From NCBI GenBank assembly GCA_937976375.1, contig CALJRU010000023.1:1-28961 (forward strand): a stretch of DNA of 28,961 bases, read 5' to 3'. The position numbers and the translations under genes are program-made. This stretch comes from an uncultured Peptococcaceae bacterium (GTDB lineage Bacteria > Bacillota > Peptococcia > Peptococcales > Peptococcaceae). Below the pieces are notes generated by a model. That model was not told where the DNA came from and did not search any database. It worked only from the letters and a program-made list of their open reading frames with translations. Below, piece after piece: positions 6,366 to 14,582 of the stretch. How positions within the stretch are numbered: position 1 is the first letter of the stretch; each line of letters begins with the position of its first letter.

Positions 6366-7935
6366 GACGCTGGCCATTTCTTTTTCCTTGAAGAATACTT
6401 ATCGTGTGAACAGCATACTGTATTCTCTCAAACAAATTCCACTGCTCAAAAAAGTGATCCCCGCAACGGTATATCGCGTACGAGGATTTAAAATCTTTGC
6501 CAATATTTTGTCGGTATTGTGGGAAATTGCTTCTACATTTGTTGGTAAGGCGCTCTATCTTTTTTTGATGGTATCGTTGCTGGGCAAATATTATACAAAG
6601 CTGCCCGATTATCAATCTTTTCTTCATATATTGTTTTTTTTAACAGTGATTGGCAGCTTTACAAACACAAAGCTTTTTTCACCATCGAAAGATAAATATT
6701 ACGCCATGGTTCTCATGCGTATGGACGCACGAGCATACACCATCACCAATTACTTCTATTTCATTTTCAAAGTGGTGATTGGGTTCATGCCGTTTACCAT
6801 TGCTTTTGGTTTGAAAAATGGTGTGCCGCTTTGGTGTTGTATGATTTTACCGTTTTGTATTGCTGGCATGAAGCTGTTTGTGGTTGCCATTCAGTTGCGT
6901 GCTTATGAAAAAACAGGCGATATTTTTTGCGAAAAAAATCTCTCGAAATATGCATGGATTCTCATAGGGGTGCTTTTACTTGCAGCCTATGGCTTGCCAG
7001 TTCTTGGCATTGCTTTACCGACACTGCTGTCCATCGGTCTCTTTCAGCTTTGCATCCCGTTGGGACTGGTCAGCATGGCGAAAATCCTGCACTTTCGTCA
7101 TTACCAGGTGATCAATAAAGAACTGCTGCATGGCCTAACCGATCAGATGGACAAATCTGCACGTACGCGAATCATTAAACAGGCAACTGAACAACGCATT
7201 TCAACAGACGCATCTATCAGCAGCAAGCGCAGAGGGTTTGAGTATCTTAATGAATTGTTCATCAAGCGTCATCAAAAAATCCTTTGGCATTCAACGCAGA
7301 AAATTGTTTTTGTTTGCCTTGGGGTGATTGTAGCGGTACAGTTGGTATTGGTCTTGCAGCCGGAGGTCAAACCATTCTTTAACGAATGGGTCTTAAATTG
7401 GCTGCCGTATTTTGCCATTATTATGTATGCGGTCAATCGTGGCACTGGGTTTACGCAAGCTTTGTTTATGAATTGTGACCACAGCCTTTTGACCTATTCG
7501 TTCTATAAGCAGCCAGCCCATGTGCTGCGGTTGTTTCAAATCCGTTTGCGGGAAATCATGAAAATCAATGCAGTACCAGCGCTGGTCATTGGCTGTGGGC
7601 TGGCACTGATTCTTTTCACCAGTGGAGGGACCGAGAATCCGTTGAACTATTTGGTGCTGATTGTGTCCATCCTCAGCATGAGTGTGTTTTTCTCGATTCA
7701 CTATCTCACGATTTATTATCTTTTGCAGCCTTATAACGCAGGAACAGAGATCAAAAGCGGCACCTATCGCATCATTGTTTCTGCAACCTATATTGTTTGT
7801 TACATACTTATGCAGGTGCATATGCCAACGCTGTTATTTGGTGCAATCGCCATCGTATTTTGCATCATCTACAGCATCGTTGCCTGCGTGTTGGTTTATC
7901 GCTATGCGCCAAAGACATTTCGTTTGAGGATGTAG
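6358..7935 (+). CDS. Large ABC transporter permease
   Basis: 525 residues, highly hydrophobic, with roughly ten to twelve membrane segments. They fall in two clusters separated by a charged stretch near residues 255-310 (many K, R, E and Q). The N-terminus is cytoplasmic-looking and basic. The start overlaps the ATPase gene by 8 nt, a strong sign of stoichiometric co-translation. It belongs to the poorly characterised ABC-2-like permeases found next to single ATPases and small XRE repressors; I recognise no substrate-specific motif. Last gene of the unit, followed within 10 nt by a strong hairpin terminator. Confidence 0.85.
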   Translation: MNRTLAISFSLKNTYRVNSILYSLKQIPLLKKVIPATVYRVRGFKIFANILSVLWEIASTFVGKALYLFLMVSLLGKYYTKLPDYQSFLHILFFLTVIGSFTNTKLFSPSKDKYYAMVLMRMDARAYTITNYFYFIFKVVIGFMPFTIAFGLKNGVPLWCCMILPFCIAGMKLFVVAIQLRAYEKTGDIFCEKNLSKYAWILIGVLLLAAYGLPVLGIALPTLLSIGLFQLCIPLGLVSMAKILHFRHYQVINKELLHGLTDQMDKSARTRIIKQATEQRISTDASISSKRRGFEYLNELFIKRHQKILWHSTQKIVFVCLGVIVAVQLVLVLQPEVKPFFNEWVLNWLPYFAIIMYAVNRGTGFTQALFMNCDHSLLTYSFYKQPAHVLRLFQIRLREIMKINAVPALVIGCGLALILFTSGGTENPLNYLVLIVSILSMSVFFSIHYLTIYYLLQPYNAGTEIKSGTYRIIVSATYIVCYILMQVHMPTLLFGAIAIVFCIIYSIVACVLVYRYAPKTFRLRM

Positions 7936-7942
7936 AAAAATA

Positions 7943-7977
7943 AAAAAGGAACGTTCGCTGTGAACGTTCCTTTTTAT
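7943..7977. terminator. Bidirectional terminator between the ABC permease and carB
   Basis: A 14-bp perfect stem (AAAAAGGAACGTTC and its complement) with a 5-base loop. It has T-rich tracts on both strands and lies between two convergent genes. Confidence 0.92.
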
Positions 7978-7979
7978 TA

Positions 7980-10900
7980 TTACATGTTCTTGAAATCAAC
8001 AAGCGTGGTGTTGTGTTGGTTGTAGTTACTGGTGATGCTGTCGATGAGAGCGCCGGCAGTGTCGATGGCGGTCATGGTTGGGATGCCAAGGGTGACGGCT
8101 TTGCGGCGGAAGATAACAGAATCACGCTGTGGGTCGCGGCCTTTTTTGGAGGTCGAGATGATGTAGTCAACTTTGCCGCTTTCGATGAGGTCGGCAGCAT
8201 TGAAGCCTTCGCTTTCATAGATTTTATTGAGTTCAACAACATCGATGTTAGGATCTGCAGCTTCAATGGTGTGTGCAGTGCCTTTGGTTGCAAAGACTTC
8301 GAAGCCTTGATAGTAGAACTTCTTAGCGATGTCAGCAATTTCATCTTTATCCTGATCACGAACAGAGATGAAGACGCCGCCTTCGCGCTTGATGGTGTAA
8401 CCGGCAGCAACGAGGCCTTTATAAAGGGCTTCGAGGAAGGTTTCACCAATACCAAGCACTTCACCGGTGGATTTCATTTCAGGCCCGAGCTGGGTATCAA
8501 CATTGGCCAGTTTTTCAAAGGAGAATACTGGTACTTTGACAGCGATGTATTTGCTTGCTGGATAAATGCCGGTGCCGTAGCCAAGATCGGCTAATTGTTC
8601 TCCGAAGCTGACACGGGTGGCAAGATCAATCATAGGAACCCCAGTTACCTTGCTGATGTAAGGGACGGTGCGTGATGCACGAGGGTTGACTTCGATGACG
8701 TAGAGGTCATCGCCATGAACGATGTATTGAATGTTGGTGAGACCGATGGCGCCAATACCACGGCACAATGCTTTGGTATGGTTGATGATCTTTTCTTCCA
8801 TGCGCTTGGTGATGTGTGGCGCAGGATAGATGGCGATGGAGTCACCAGAGTGAATACCGGTACGTTCGATGTGTTCGAGAATCCCAGGAATGAGGACGTC
8901 TTCGCCGTCGGTGATGGCGTCGATTTCAATTTCAATGCCATTGAGGTATTTGTCGATAAGAATTGGGTTTTCGGCCTCACCAGCAGCAATGATGACCTTC
9001 ATGTATTCCTGAATGTCGTCGTCGCCAAAAGCGATGATCATGTTTTGCCCGCCGAGTACGTAGCTTGGGCGCATAAGCACTGGATAACCGATTTCATTGG
9101 CAACACGCAGAGCTTCTTCTTCAGTGAAGACGGTATGACCAGCAGGACGTTTGATTTTAAGTTTGCTCAACAGATCATCGAAACGTTCGCGGTCTTCAGC
9201 AGCGTCGATGCCATCGGCAGAGGTGCCGATGATTTTTACACCATAAGCAGCGAGATCGGCAGTAAGTTTAATGGCTGTTTGACCACCATAGGCAACAACA
9301 ACGCCGATTGGCTGTTCAAGATCGATGATTGGTTTTACATCTTCCCAGGTAACTGGTTCGAAGTAGAGGCGGTCTGCGGTGTCAAAGTCTGTGGAAACGG
9401 TTTCTGGGTTGTTGTTAATGATAATGACTTCGTAGCCAAGTTCTTTGAGAGCCCAGACAGAGTGAACGCTGGAATAGTCGAACTCGATCCCTTGACCGAT
9501 GCGAATTGGGCCAGAGCCAAATACGATGACACGCTTTTTCGTGGATTTTTCGATGGATTCAAGGGCTTCGTTTTCAGCGCCTTCTTCAGGGGTGTTGAAT
9601 ACGGAGTAGAAATAAGGGGTTTCGGCGGAGAATTCCCCAGCGCAGGTATCAACCATTTTGTAAATCGGTGCCATATGCGTAGGCAGTGGGTGACCACCTA
9701 AACGTTCCATGATTTTATCGGTAAAGCCGAGTTTCTTGCCTTGAACATATTCGTCTACAGAGAGAGGTGCTTTGTTGTCAACAAGGCGGTGTTCAAAATC
9801 GGCAATATGGCAGAGCTTATAAAGGAACCATTCGTCAATCATGGTGAGCGCATGCATTTCATCCACACTCATGCCACGATAAAGGCCTTCATAAACTGCG
9901 AAGAGACGCAAGTCAGTAGCGCGCGCCATGAGTGGCTTGAGGTCTTCGAGGCTCATGGTGGTGAAGTCATGGTAGCGCAGTGTGTCCTGCTTGATTTCGG
10001 CACCACGAACAGCTTTCATGAGGCCCATTTCAAAACTGTCAGCGATGGACATAACTTCCCCGGTTGCTTTCATTTGGGTACCCAAATCGCGCTTTGCATA
10101 GACGAACTTATCGAATGGCCATTTTGGGAATTTGACGGCAACATAGTCGAGTGCTGGTTCGAAAGAAGCAAAGGTCTTACCGGTAACAACGTTTGGAATT
10201 TCATCCAAAGTATAACCAAGAGCGATTTTGGTTGCAATCTTGGCAATTGGGTAGCCGGTTGCTTTAGAAGCCAGTGCGGAGGAGCGGGATACACGAGGGT
10301 TTACTTCGATAACAGCGTATTCGAAGCTTTCAGGATGCAGCGCAAATTGAACGTTGCAGCCCCCTTCAACACCGAGAGAGTTGATGATCTTCAAAGCAGC
10401 AGAGCGCAGCATCTGATATTCTTTATCAGCAAGGGTGACTGCTGGTGCAATAACGATGGAGTCACCAGTGTGTACACCAACTGGGTCAAAGTTTTCCATG
10501 GAGCATACTGTGATGGCATTGCCTTTGGCGTCACGGATGACTTCGAATTCGATTTCTTTCCAGCCGCTGATGCACTTTTCGACAAGGATCTGATGAATTG
10601 GCGATGCCTGCAGACCGTTGTGTGCTGTGGTGTTGAGTTCTTCTGCATTGGCGCAAATGCCACCGCCGCTGCCGCCTAAGGTAAACGCAGGACGAACGAT
10701 AACAGGATAGCCGATTTCATCAGCATAACGCAAAGCAGAAACTGCATCTGTAACAACCTTGGATGCAATGGTTGGCTGACCAATGGATTCCATGGTGTCT
10801 TTGAACATCTGACGGTCTTCAGCTTTGTCAATGGTTTCAGGGTCGGCGCCCAGAAGCTTAACGTTATGGCGTGCCAAGAAACCTTCTTTTGCAAGCTGCA

Positions 10901-11198
10901 TGGACAAGGTCAGGCCTGTCTGACCACCGAGAGTGGAGAGGATGGCATCTGGCTGTTCCTTTTTGATAACACGTTTAACGGTTTCAAGAGTCAGCGGTTC
11001 GATATAGATATGGTTGGCCATGGCTTCATCGGTCATGATCGTTGCTGGGTTGGAGTTGATCAGCACGATATCGATGTCGTTTTCTTTCAAAGCCTGGCAA
11101 GCCTGAGTGCCGGCATAGTCAAATTCAGCGGCCTGGCCGATAACGATAGGACCGGAGCCGATGACGAGTACTTTTTTGATCTCTGGATTGAGTGGCAT
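7980..11198 (-). CDS. carB: Carbamoyl-phosphate synthase large subunit
   Basis: 1072 residues, full length. It makes carbamoyl phosphate from bicarbonate, two ATP and the ammonia delivered by CarA, for pyrimidine and arginine synthesis. The order is an N-terminal carboxyphosphate half (MPLNPEIKKVLVIGSGPIVI, ATP-grasp up to about residue 400), an oligomerisation region, a carbamoyl-phosphate half (second VIVFGSGPIRIGQGIEFDYS near residue 560 and its ATP-grasp), and an MGS-like allosteric domain from about residue 935. It begins 3 nt after carA ends. I see no frameshift or missing core motif. No pyr or arg genes are in the window to say which pathway controls it. Confidence 0.98.
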   Translation of the reverse strand: MPLNPEIKKVLVIGSGPIVIGQAAEFDYAGTQACQALKENDIDIVLINSNPATIMTDEAMANHIYIEPLTLETVKRVIKKEQPDAILSTLGGQTGLTLSMQLAKEGFLARHNVKLLGADPETIDKAEDRQMFKDTMESIGQPTIASKVVTDAVSALRYADEIGYPVIVRPAFTLGGSGGGICANAEELNTTAHNGLQASPIHQILVEKCISGWKEIEFEVIRDAKGNAITVCSMENFDPVGVHTGDSIVIAPAVTLADKEYQMLRSAALKIINSLGVEGGCNVQFALHPESFEYAVIEVNPRVSRSSALASKATGYPIAKIATKIALGYTLDEIPNVVTGKTFASFEPALDYVAVKFPKWPFDKFVYAKRDLGTQMKATGEVMSIADSFEMGLMKAVRGAEIKQDTLRYHDFTTMSLEDLKPLMARATDLRLFAVYEGLYRGMSVDEMHALTMIDEWFLYKLCHIADFEHRLVDNKAPLSVDEYVQGKKLGFTDKIMERLGGHPLPTHMAPIYKMVDTCAGEFSAETPYFYSVFNTPEEGAENEALESIEKSTKKRVIVFGSGPIRIGQGIEFDYSSVHSVWALKELGYEVIIINNNPETVSTDFDTADRLYFEPVTWEDVKPIIDLEQPIGVVVAYGGQTAIKLTADLAAYGVKIIGTSADGIDAAEDRERFDDLLSKLKIKRPAGHTVFTEEEALRVANEIGYPVLMRPSYVLGGQNMIIAFGDDDIQEYMKVIIAAGEAENPILIDKYLNGIEIEIDAITDGEDVLIPGILEHIERTGIHSGDSIAIYPAPHITKRMEEKIINHTKALCRGIGAIGLTNIQYIVHGDDLYVIEVNPRASRTVPYISKVTGVPMIDLATRVSFGEQLADLGYGTGIYPASKYIAVKVPVFSFEKLANVDTQLGPEMKSTGEVLGIGETFLEALYKGLVAAGYTIKREGGVFISVRDQDKDEIADIAKKFYYQGFEVFATKGTAHTIEAADPNIDVVELNKIYESEGFNAADLIESGKVDYIISTSKKGRDPQRDSVIFRRKAVTLGIPTMTAIDTAGALIDSITSNYNQHNTTLVDFKNM

Positions 11199-11201
11199 AG
11201 T

Positions 11202-12275
11202 TTATTTTCCCTCCATCATGTCAAAGAATCGGTCGAAGAGATAAGCGGTGTCTTTTGGTCCGCCGCAAGCTTCTGGATGATATTGCACACTGAAGGTTGG
11301 CTCGTTCAGATAATCGATGCCTTCGCAGGTGCCATCATTAGAATTGATGAAGCGCTTCATAGCGATGGTGGTATCGATGGTGTCATTGTCAACCGCATAG
11401 CCGTGGTTTTGGCTGGTGATAAAGATGCGGTCGGTGACCAGGTCGCGGACAGGCTGGTTGGCACCGCGATGACCATATTTTAATTTGAAGGTAGAGAAGC
11501 CATGTGCCAAGGCTAGGAGCTGATGCCCCAAGCAGATGCCGAAGGTTGGAATCTTGTCTTCAGCAAGAAGGCGAAGCTGTTCAATAACATTGGTGGCTTC
11601 TTCTGGGTCGCCAGGACCATTGGACAGCATGAGTGCATCTGGTTCCTGTGCCAAGATCTCTTCACGGGTGCTGGCAGCAGGCATACGAATAACGGTTGCA
11701 CCACGTTTTGCTAATTCGCGTTCGATGTTGTCTTTTGCACCAAAGTCCCAAAGCACAATGCGTGGACCATTGGAAGCAGATGGGGTAACCTTGATGGATT
11801 CGGTTGTAACGGATGGCACTGCATTGACGATGGCGAAATCTTTAAGGCCATCAGCAACTGCTTTTTCAGGATCGGTTGTGAGAACAGCGTTCATGACGCC
11901 ATGTTCACGAATGCGTTTGGTGAGAGCACGCGTATCAATGCCATAGAGCCCTACCACACCTTCGCTCTTGAGGTATTCATCAAGGCTGGAAGATCCACGG
12001 AAGTTAGAAGGGTGATCGCATGGGTCTTTGACAATATAGCCGCGCAGTGCAGGTTTTGCAGATTCAAAATCTTCACGGATAATGCCATAGTTACCAATTA
12101 GCGGGAAAGTCTGAAGAACGATTTGGCCGTAGTAGCTAGGGTCGGTCAAGGTTTCCAGGTAGCCGGTCATCGCGGTGGTGAAGACGAGTTCTGCCACGAC
12201 GGTGCCTTCGGCGCCAAAAGATTTCCCTTGGAGAACGGTGCCATCTTCAAGGCACAAATAAGCTTTTTTACTCAA
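11202..12275 (-). CDS. carA: Carbamoyl-phosphate synthase small subunit (glutaminase)
   Basis: 357 residues, full length. It hydrolyses glutamine and channels ammonia to CarB. The class I amidotransferase nucleophile is Cys248 in FGICLGHQ, and the His-Glu pair is in VQYHPEA near the C-terminus. The N-terminal half is the CarA-specific domain (GTVLQGKSFGAEG, LTDPSYYGQIV). The start codon is TTG at 12275: no ATG or GTG in frame gives the conserved MSKKAYLCLEDG beginning, and AAAGGAG stands 10 nt upstream. TTG may limit translation. A short 12-codon open frame lies in the leader and ends at the ribosome site. Confidence 0.96.
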   Translation of the reverse strand: MSKKAYLCLEDGTVLQGKSFGAEGTVVAELVFTTAMTGYLETLTDPSYYGQIVLQTFPLIGNYGIIREDFESAKPALRGYIVKDPCDHPSNFRGSSSLDEYLKSEGVVGLYGIDTRALTKRIREHGVMNAVLTTDPEKAVADGLKDFAIVNAVPSVTTESIKVTPSASNGPRIVLWDFGAKDNIERELAKRGATVIRMPAASTREEILAQEPDALMLSNGPGDPEEATNVIEQLRLLAEDKIPTFGICLGHQLLALAHGFSTFKLKYGHRGANQPVRDLVTDRIFITSQNHGYAVDNDTIDTTIAMKRFINSNDGTCEGIDYLNEPTFSVQYHPEACGGPKDTAYLFDRFFDMMEGK

Positions 12276-12336
12276 ATGGTTCGCGCTCCTTTATTTAAAT
12301 TTATTCATTGTCGCTGAACTTTTTTTCATCCTTCCA

Positions 12337-12342
12337 ATTATA
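12337..12342 (-). promoter_or_regulatory. Predicted -10 of the carAB promoter
   Basis: TATAAT on the minus strand, preceded by TGC a few bases upstream, with no good -35 at 17 nt (TTTTAT). The box abuts the terminator hairpin of the upstream gene, whose stem occupies the spacer. No PyrR-binding or arginine-operator consensus was recognised nearby. Confidence 0.5.
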
Positions 12343-12346
12343 TAGC

Positions 12347-12392
12347 AAAAGCGGTTCAAATAAAATAAAAATTTTACTTAAACCGCTTTTTT
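12347..12392. terminator. Terminator after the radical-SAM gene, upstream of carA
   Basis: AAAAGCGGTT (12347-12356) pairs with AACCGCTTTT (12381-12390), and the AT-rich inner part can extend the stem. The T-run is better on the plus strand (six T) than on the minus (four T), although only leftward genes flank it. It probably still separates the upstream gene from carAB. Confidence 0.65.
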
Positions 12393-12403
12393 CTTTTCAA
12401 ATA

Positions 12404-13123
12404 TTAGCCCACACCAAAGTCAGTGTTGTTAAGAAGCACATCGACACGGGGATTGTCTTTTACTTTCGGATAGATGTGTGTCATGAATAATTTTACAACG
12501 TCTTCGCTGCGTTTGACGGCTGTTCCATTGTCAATCATGATGTTGATGCAGATGCGCTCAAAATATGCCAGTCCCGTGTCAACATCCTGCTGCATTTGCG
12601 AGAGCGTTTCACCTTCGACACCAAAGAGCAGACAGCACTCATTAAAATATTTGGACAGCTCTGCCGCTGAGGTTTCAACAGGAATGCCTTTGTCGAAGAT
12701 ACGCTCACGAAATTCACCGTCGAAGGTTTCAACGCCGCCTTTGACTTTCAATGAAATGCCGCTGGCGGATAATTTTTGGCGAAATGGTGCGATGGCGGCG
12801 CGGTCGTTCCAATGGCATTCAACGTGCAGCTGTCGAATATGATGAGACACACAGCATTCGAGGATGGCGTCCAGCGTTGTTTGGCTGAGGTCGCTGAAGC
12901 TGCCGGAATTGATGACCTCAAGCACGCCGCTTTTTCCTTGAACGTGCGTAAGTACACGAAGATTTAACGCGTCGTTGGCCGCCTGATCGTGGGAAAAATC
13001 AAGATGATAATTGCAGAAGCGGCAGCGTCTCCAGCGGCAGCCGCTGCCACGGAGCAATACAATTTCTCTTGGATTTTTGTCGGCAATAAAGCTGTACCGT
13101 TCAGATGGATGGGGATTGCTCAT
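12404..13123 (-). CDS. Radical-SAM protein with CX4CX2C motif, function unknown
   Basis: 239 residues. After LLRGSG the cluster motif is CRWRRCRFC (Cys29, Cys34, Cys37), spaced CX4CX2C instead of the standard CX3CX2C; the DNA confirms the spacing. Downstream pieces suit a radical-SAM barrel: EVINSGSFSD, LHVECHW and KGGVETFDGEFRERIFDKG, the last like the G[VL]ET...R...KG segment of Elp3/MiaB-type radical-SAM domains. FGVEGET is a second such strand. No accessory Fe-S or C-terminal domain is visible. GGGAGG precedes the ATG by 8 nt. It is transcribed alone, divergent from the rapZ block. The substrate is unknown; an RNA- or small-molecule-modifying role would be a guess. Confidence 0.82.
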   Translation of the reverse strand: MSNPHPSERYSFIADKNPREIVLLRGSGCRWRRCRFCNYHLDFSHDQAANDALNLRVLTHVQGKSGVLEVINSGSFSDLSQTTLDAILECCVSHHIRQLHVECHWNDRAAIAPFRQKLSASGISLKVKGGVETFDGEFRERIFDKGIPVETSAAELSKYFNECCLLFGVEGETLSQMQQDVDTGLAYFERICINIMIDNGTAVKRSEDVVKLFMTHIYPKVKDNPRVDVLLNNTDFGVG

Positions 13124-13160
13124 GGTTTCATCCTCCCAAATTAAAAAATTTTCATTCGTA

Positions 13161-13190
13161 ACTATAGCAAAAATTTACTGCAAGATGCAA
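13161..13190 (-). promoter_or_regulatory. Predicted promoter of the CX4CX2C radical-SAM gene
   Basis: On the minus strand, TTGCAT (13190-13185), an 18-nt spacer and TATAGT (13166-13161), preceded by TGC as an extended -10. Confidence 0.6.
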
Positions 13191-13260
13191 GGTGTTGGTG
13201 GATAAATGCAAAGTTTTCGATGACGATTTGTGTTATTTGTGGTATATTAATAGAAACTTA

Positions 13261-13299
13261 ATCTACTATGTATTGGATCTAGAGGGATCAAAAGTAGAT
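13261..13299 (+). other. Leader hairpin before the 115-residue gene
   Basis: ATCTACT and AGTAGAT form the outer arms, and inside them TTGGATC pairs with GATCAA leaving one bulged G. There is no T-run, so it is not a terminator. It would lie near the 5' end of the transcript if the weak TATATT at 13243-13248 is the -10. Confidence 0.4.
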
Positions 13300-13327
13300 C
13301 AAAGGAAAGATTTAGGAGGAAAATAGT

Positions 13328-13675
13328 ATGAAACTTAGAAAACTGATTTTTGGTGCAGCGGTTGCTACCGCTGGGATTGCTGCTTATCAGAACCGTGATT
13401 TGTTGAACGCAGCACTGAAGTTGGAAAGAGTTCATGGTGATCTTTTCACCCGCGTTGAAAATGCAGGGAATAAAGCGCTGTATCTGAGCAAGAACGATAA
13501 TCAGTCTGATGAACTGTTTAAAGATTGGGTTCTTTACAATGGCTGGCGTCCAGCTGACAGTGTTGGAGAAGGGTATTTCTTTATCAATGATAATAATGAA
13601 ACCCTTACCATCGATCGTGAAGCTGTTGTTGGCGGCCGTTATATTCTCTGGACTGCATCTGCTTCCATTGAATAA
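13328..13675 (+). CDS. Uncharacterised 115-residue protein, N-terminal membrane anchor
   Basis: I do not recognise the family. Residues 4-19 (RKLIFGAAVATAGIAA-like) form a short hydrophobic segment after a basic start, so it is probably an anchor or uncleaved signal; there is no lipobox cysteine. The remainder is soluble-looking and mixed, with an aromatic, glycine-rich C-terminus (GEGYFFINDNNETL and GGRYILWTASASIE) that looks like beta strands. A strong TAGGAGG site precedes the ATG. It is 19 nt upstream of rapZ and so probably co-transcribed with rapZ-yvcK-whiA. Codon use resembles its neighbours. Good start and position make it a real gene. Confidence 0.8.
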   Translation: MKLRKLIFGAAVATAGIAAYQNRDLLNAALKLERVHGDLFTRVENAGNKALYLSKNDNQSDELFKDWVLYNGWRPADSVGEGYFFINDNNETLTIDREAVVGGRYILWTASASIE

Positions 13676-13694
13676 GCGCTGAATGGAGTGAACC

Positions 13695-14564
13695 ATGAGC
13701 ACTTTATTACCGAGTGAAGAAAAGCGATTTGTTATCGTAACGGGCCTGTCCGGAGCCGGAAAAAGTTCAGCTTGCAATTATTTCGAAGACATGGGCTACT
13801 TTTGTGTGGACAATTTGCCTGCGCCATTGATCACCCGTCTTGCGGAACTGGTGGTTCAGACAGAAAACAACATTCATAAGATTTGTCTGGTCATTGATAT
13901 GCGTGGCGGTCAGTTTATTCAATCCATCGACGAGCAGTTGGAAAAACTTCAGGAGATGGGCATTGATTATACAATCCTTTATCTTGAAGCGAGCAATGAA
14001 GTGCTTGTCAATCGTTTCAAAGAAACCAGACGTCAGCATCCTCTTAGCGAGGATGGATCCATCCTTGGCGGCATTGAGCGGGAACGAAAAGCATTGGCGC
14101 GTATTCGCGAACTTGCGTCAATCACGCTTGATACGTCCGATTTATCAAAAAGTGCGCTGAAAAATGCGCTGCTCAAGCTATGGGAATCTGAAAAAGAAGA
14201 CATGCAGGTCAATATTCAATCCTTTGGCTATAAAAACGGAATCCCGATCGATGCTGACATTGTGATGGATGTGCGTTTCTTGAAAAATCCTTTCTATGAG
14301 CCTGCGTTGCGTCCGATGACTGGACGCGATCAGGCCGTACGTGATTATGTATTTGCGAGTGATGAGGCAAAACATTTTCTTGCGAGTTTGTGCAGCTTGA
14401 TGCGCGAGATCCTTCCGCAGTATGCTGCTTCCGGTCGTTTGGACATCAACATTGCCATCGGCTGTACCGGTGGACAGCATCGCAGTATTTCGGTGGCTGT
14501 TGAACTGGCAGAAAATCTGAAAAAAGCCGGTTACACGGTGAATCTTAAGCATCGCGATCACTGA
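13695..14564 (+). CDS. rapZ: RNase adapter / nucleotide-binding protein RapZ (YvcJ)
   Basis: 289 residues, family length. The N-terminal P-loop is GLSGAGKS (17-24) and the C-terminal domain carries CTGGQHRSISVAVELAE, the hallmark of the RapZ/YvcJ family. In Escherichia coli RapZ guides RNase E to GlmZ and so sets GlmS and amino-sugar supply. In Bacillus subtilis YvcJ binds GTP and affects competence. The role in this lineage is inferred only. The rapZ-yvcK-whiA order is the classic Firmicutes/Actinobacteria arrangement. The intergenic gap to yvcK is 18 nt. Confidence 0.95.
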   Translation: MSTLLPSEEKRFVIVTGLSGAGKSSACNYFEDMGYFCVDNLPAPLITRLAELVVQTENNIHKICLVIDMRGGQFIQSIDEQLEKLQEMGIDYTILYLEASNEVLVNRFKETRRQHPLSEDGSILGGIERERKALARIRELASITLDTSDLSKSALKNALLKLWESEKEDMQVNIQSFGYKNGIPIDADIVMDVRFLKNPFYEPALRPMTGRDQAVRDYVFASDEAKHFLASLCSLMREILPQYAASGRLDINIAIGCTGGQHRSISVAVELAENLKKAGYTVNLKHRDH

Positions 14565-14582
14565 TGATAGGAGAATCGTTCA

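Noticed and set aside
8715..10679. Long rightward open frames (328 and 312 codons) opposite carB
   Set aside because: Antisense shadows of the full-length carB gene; no ribosome sites, phenylalanine-rich nonsense-like composition.
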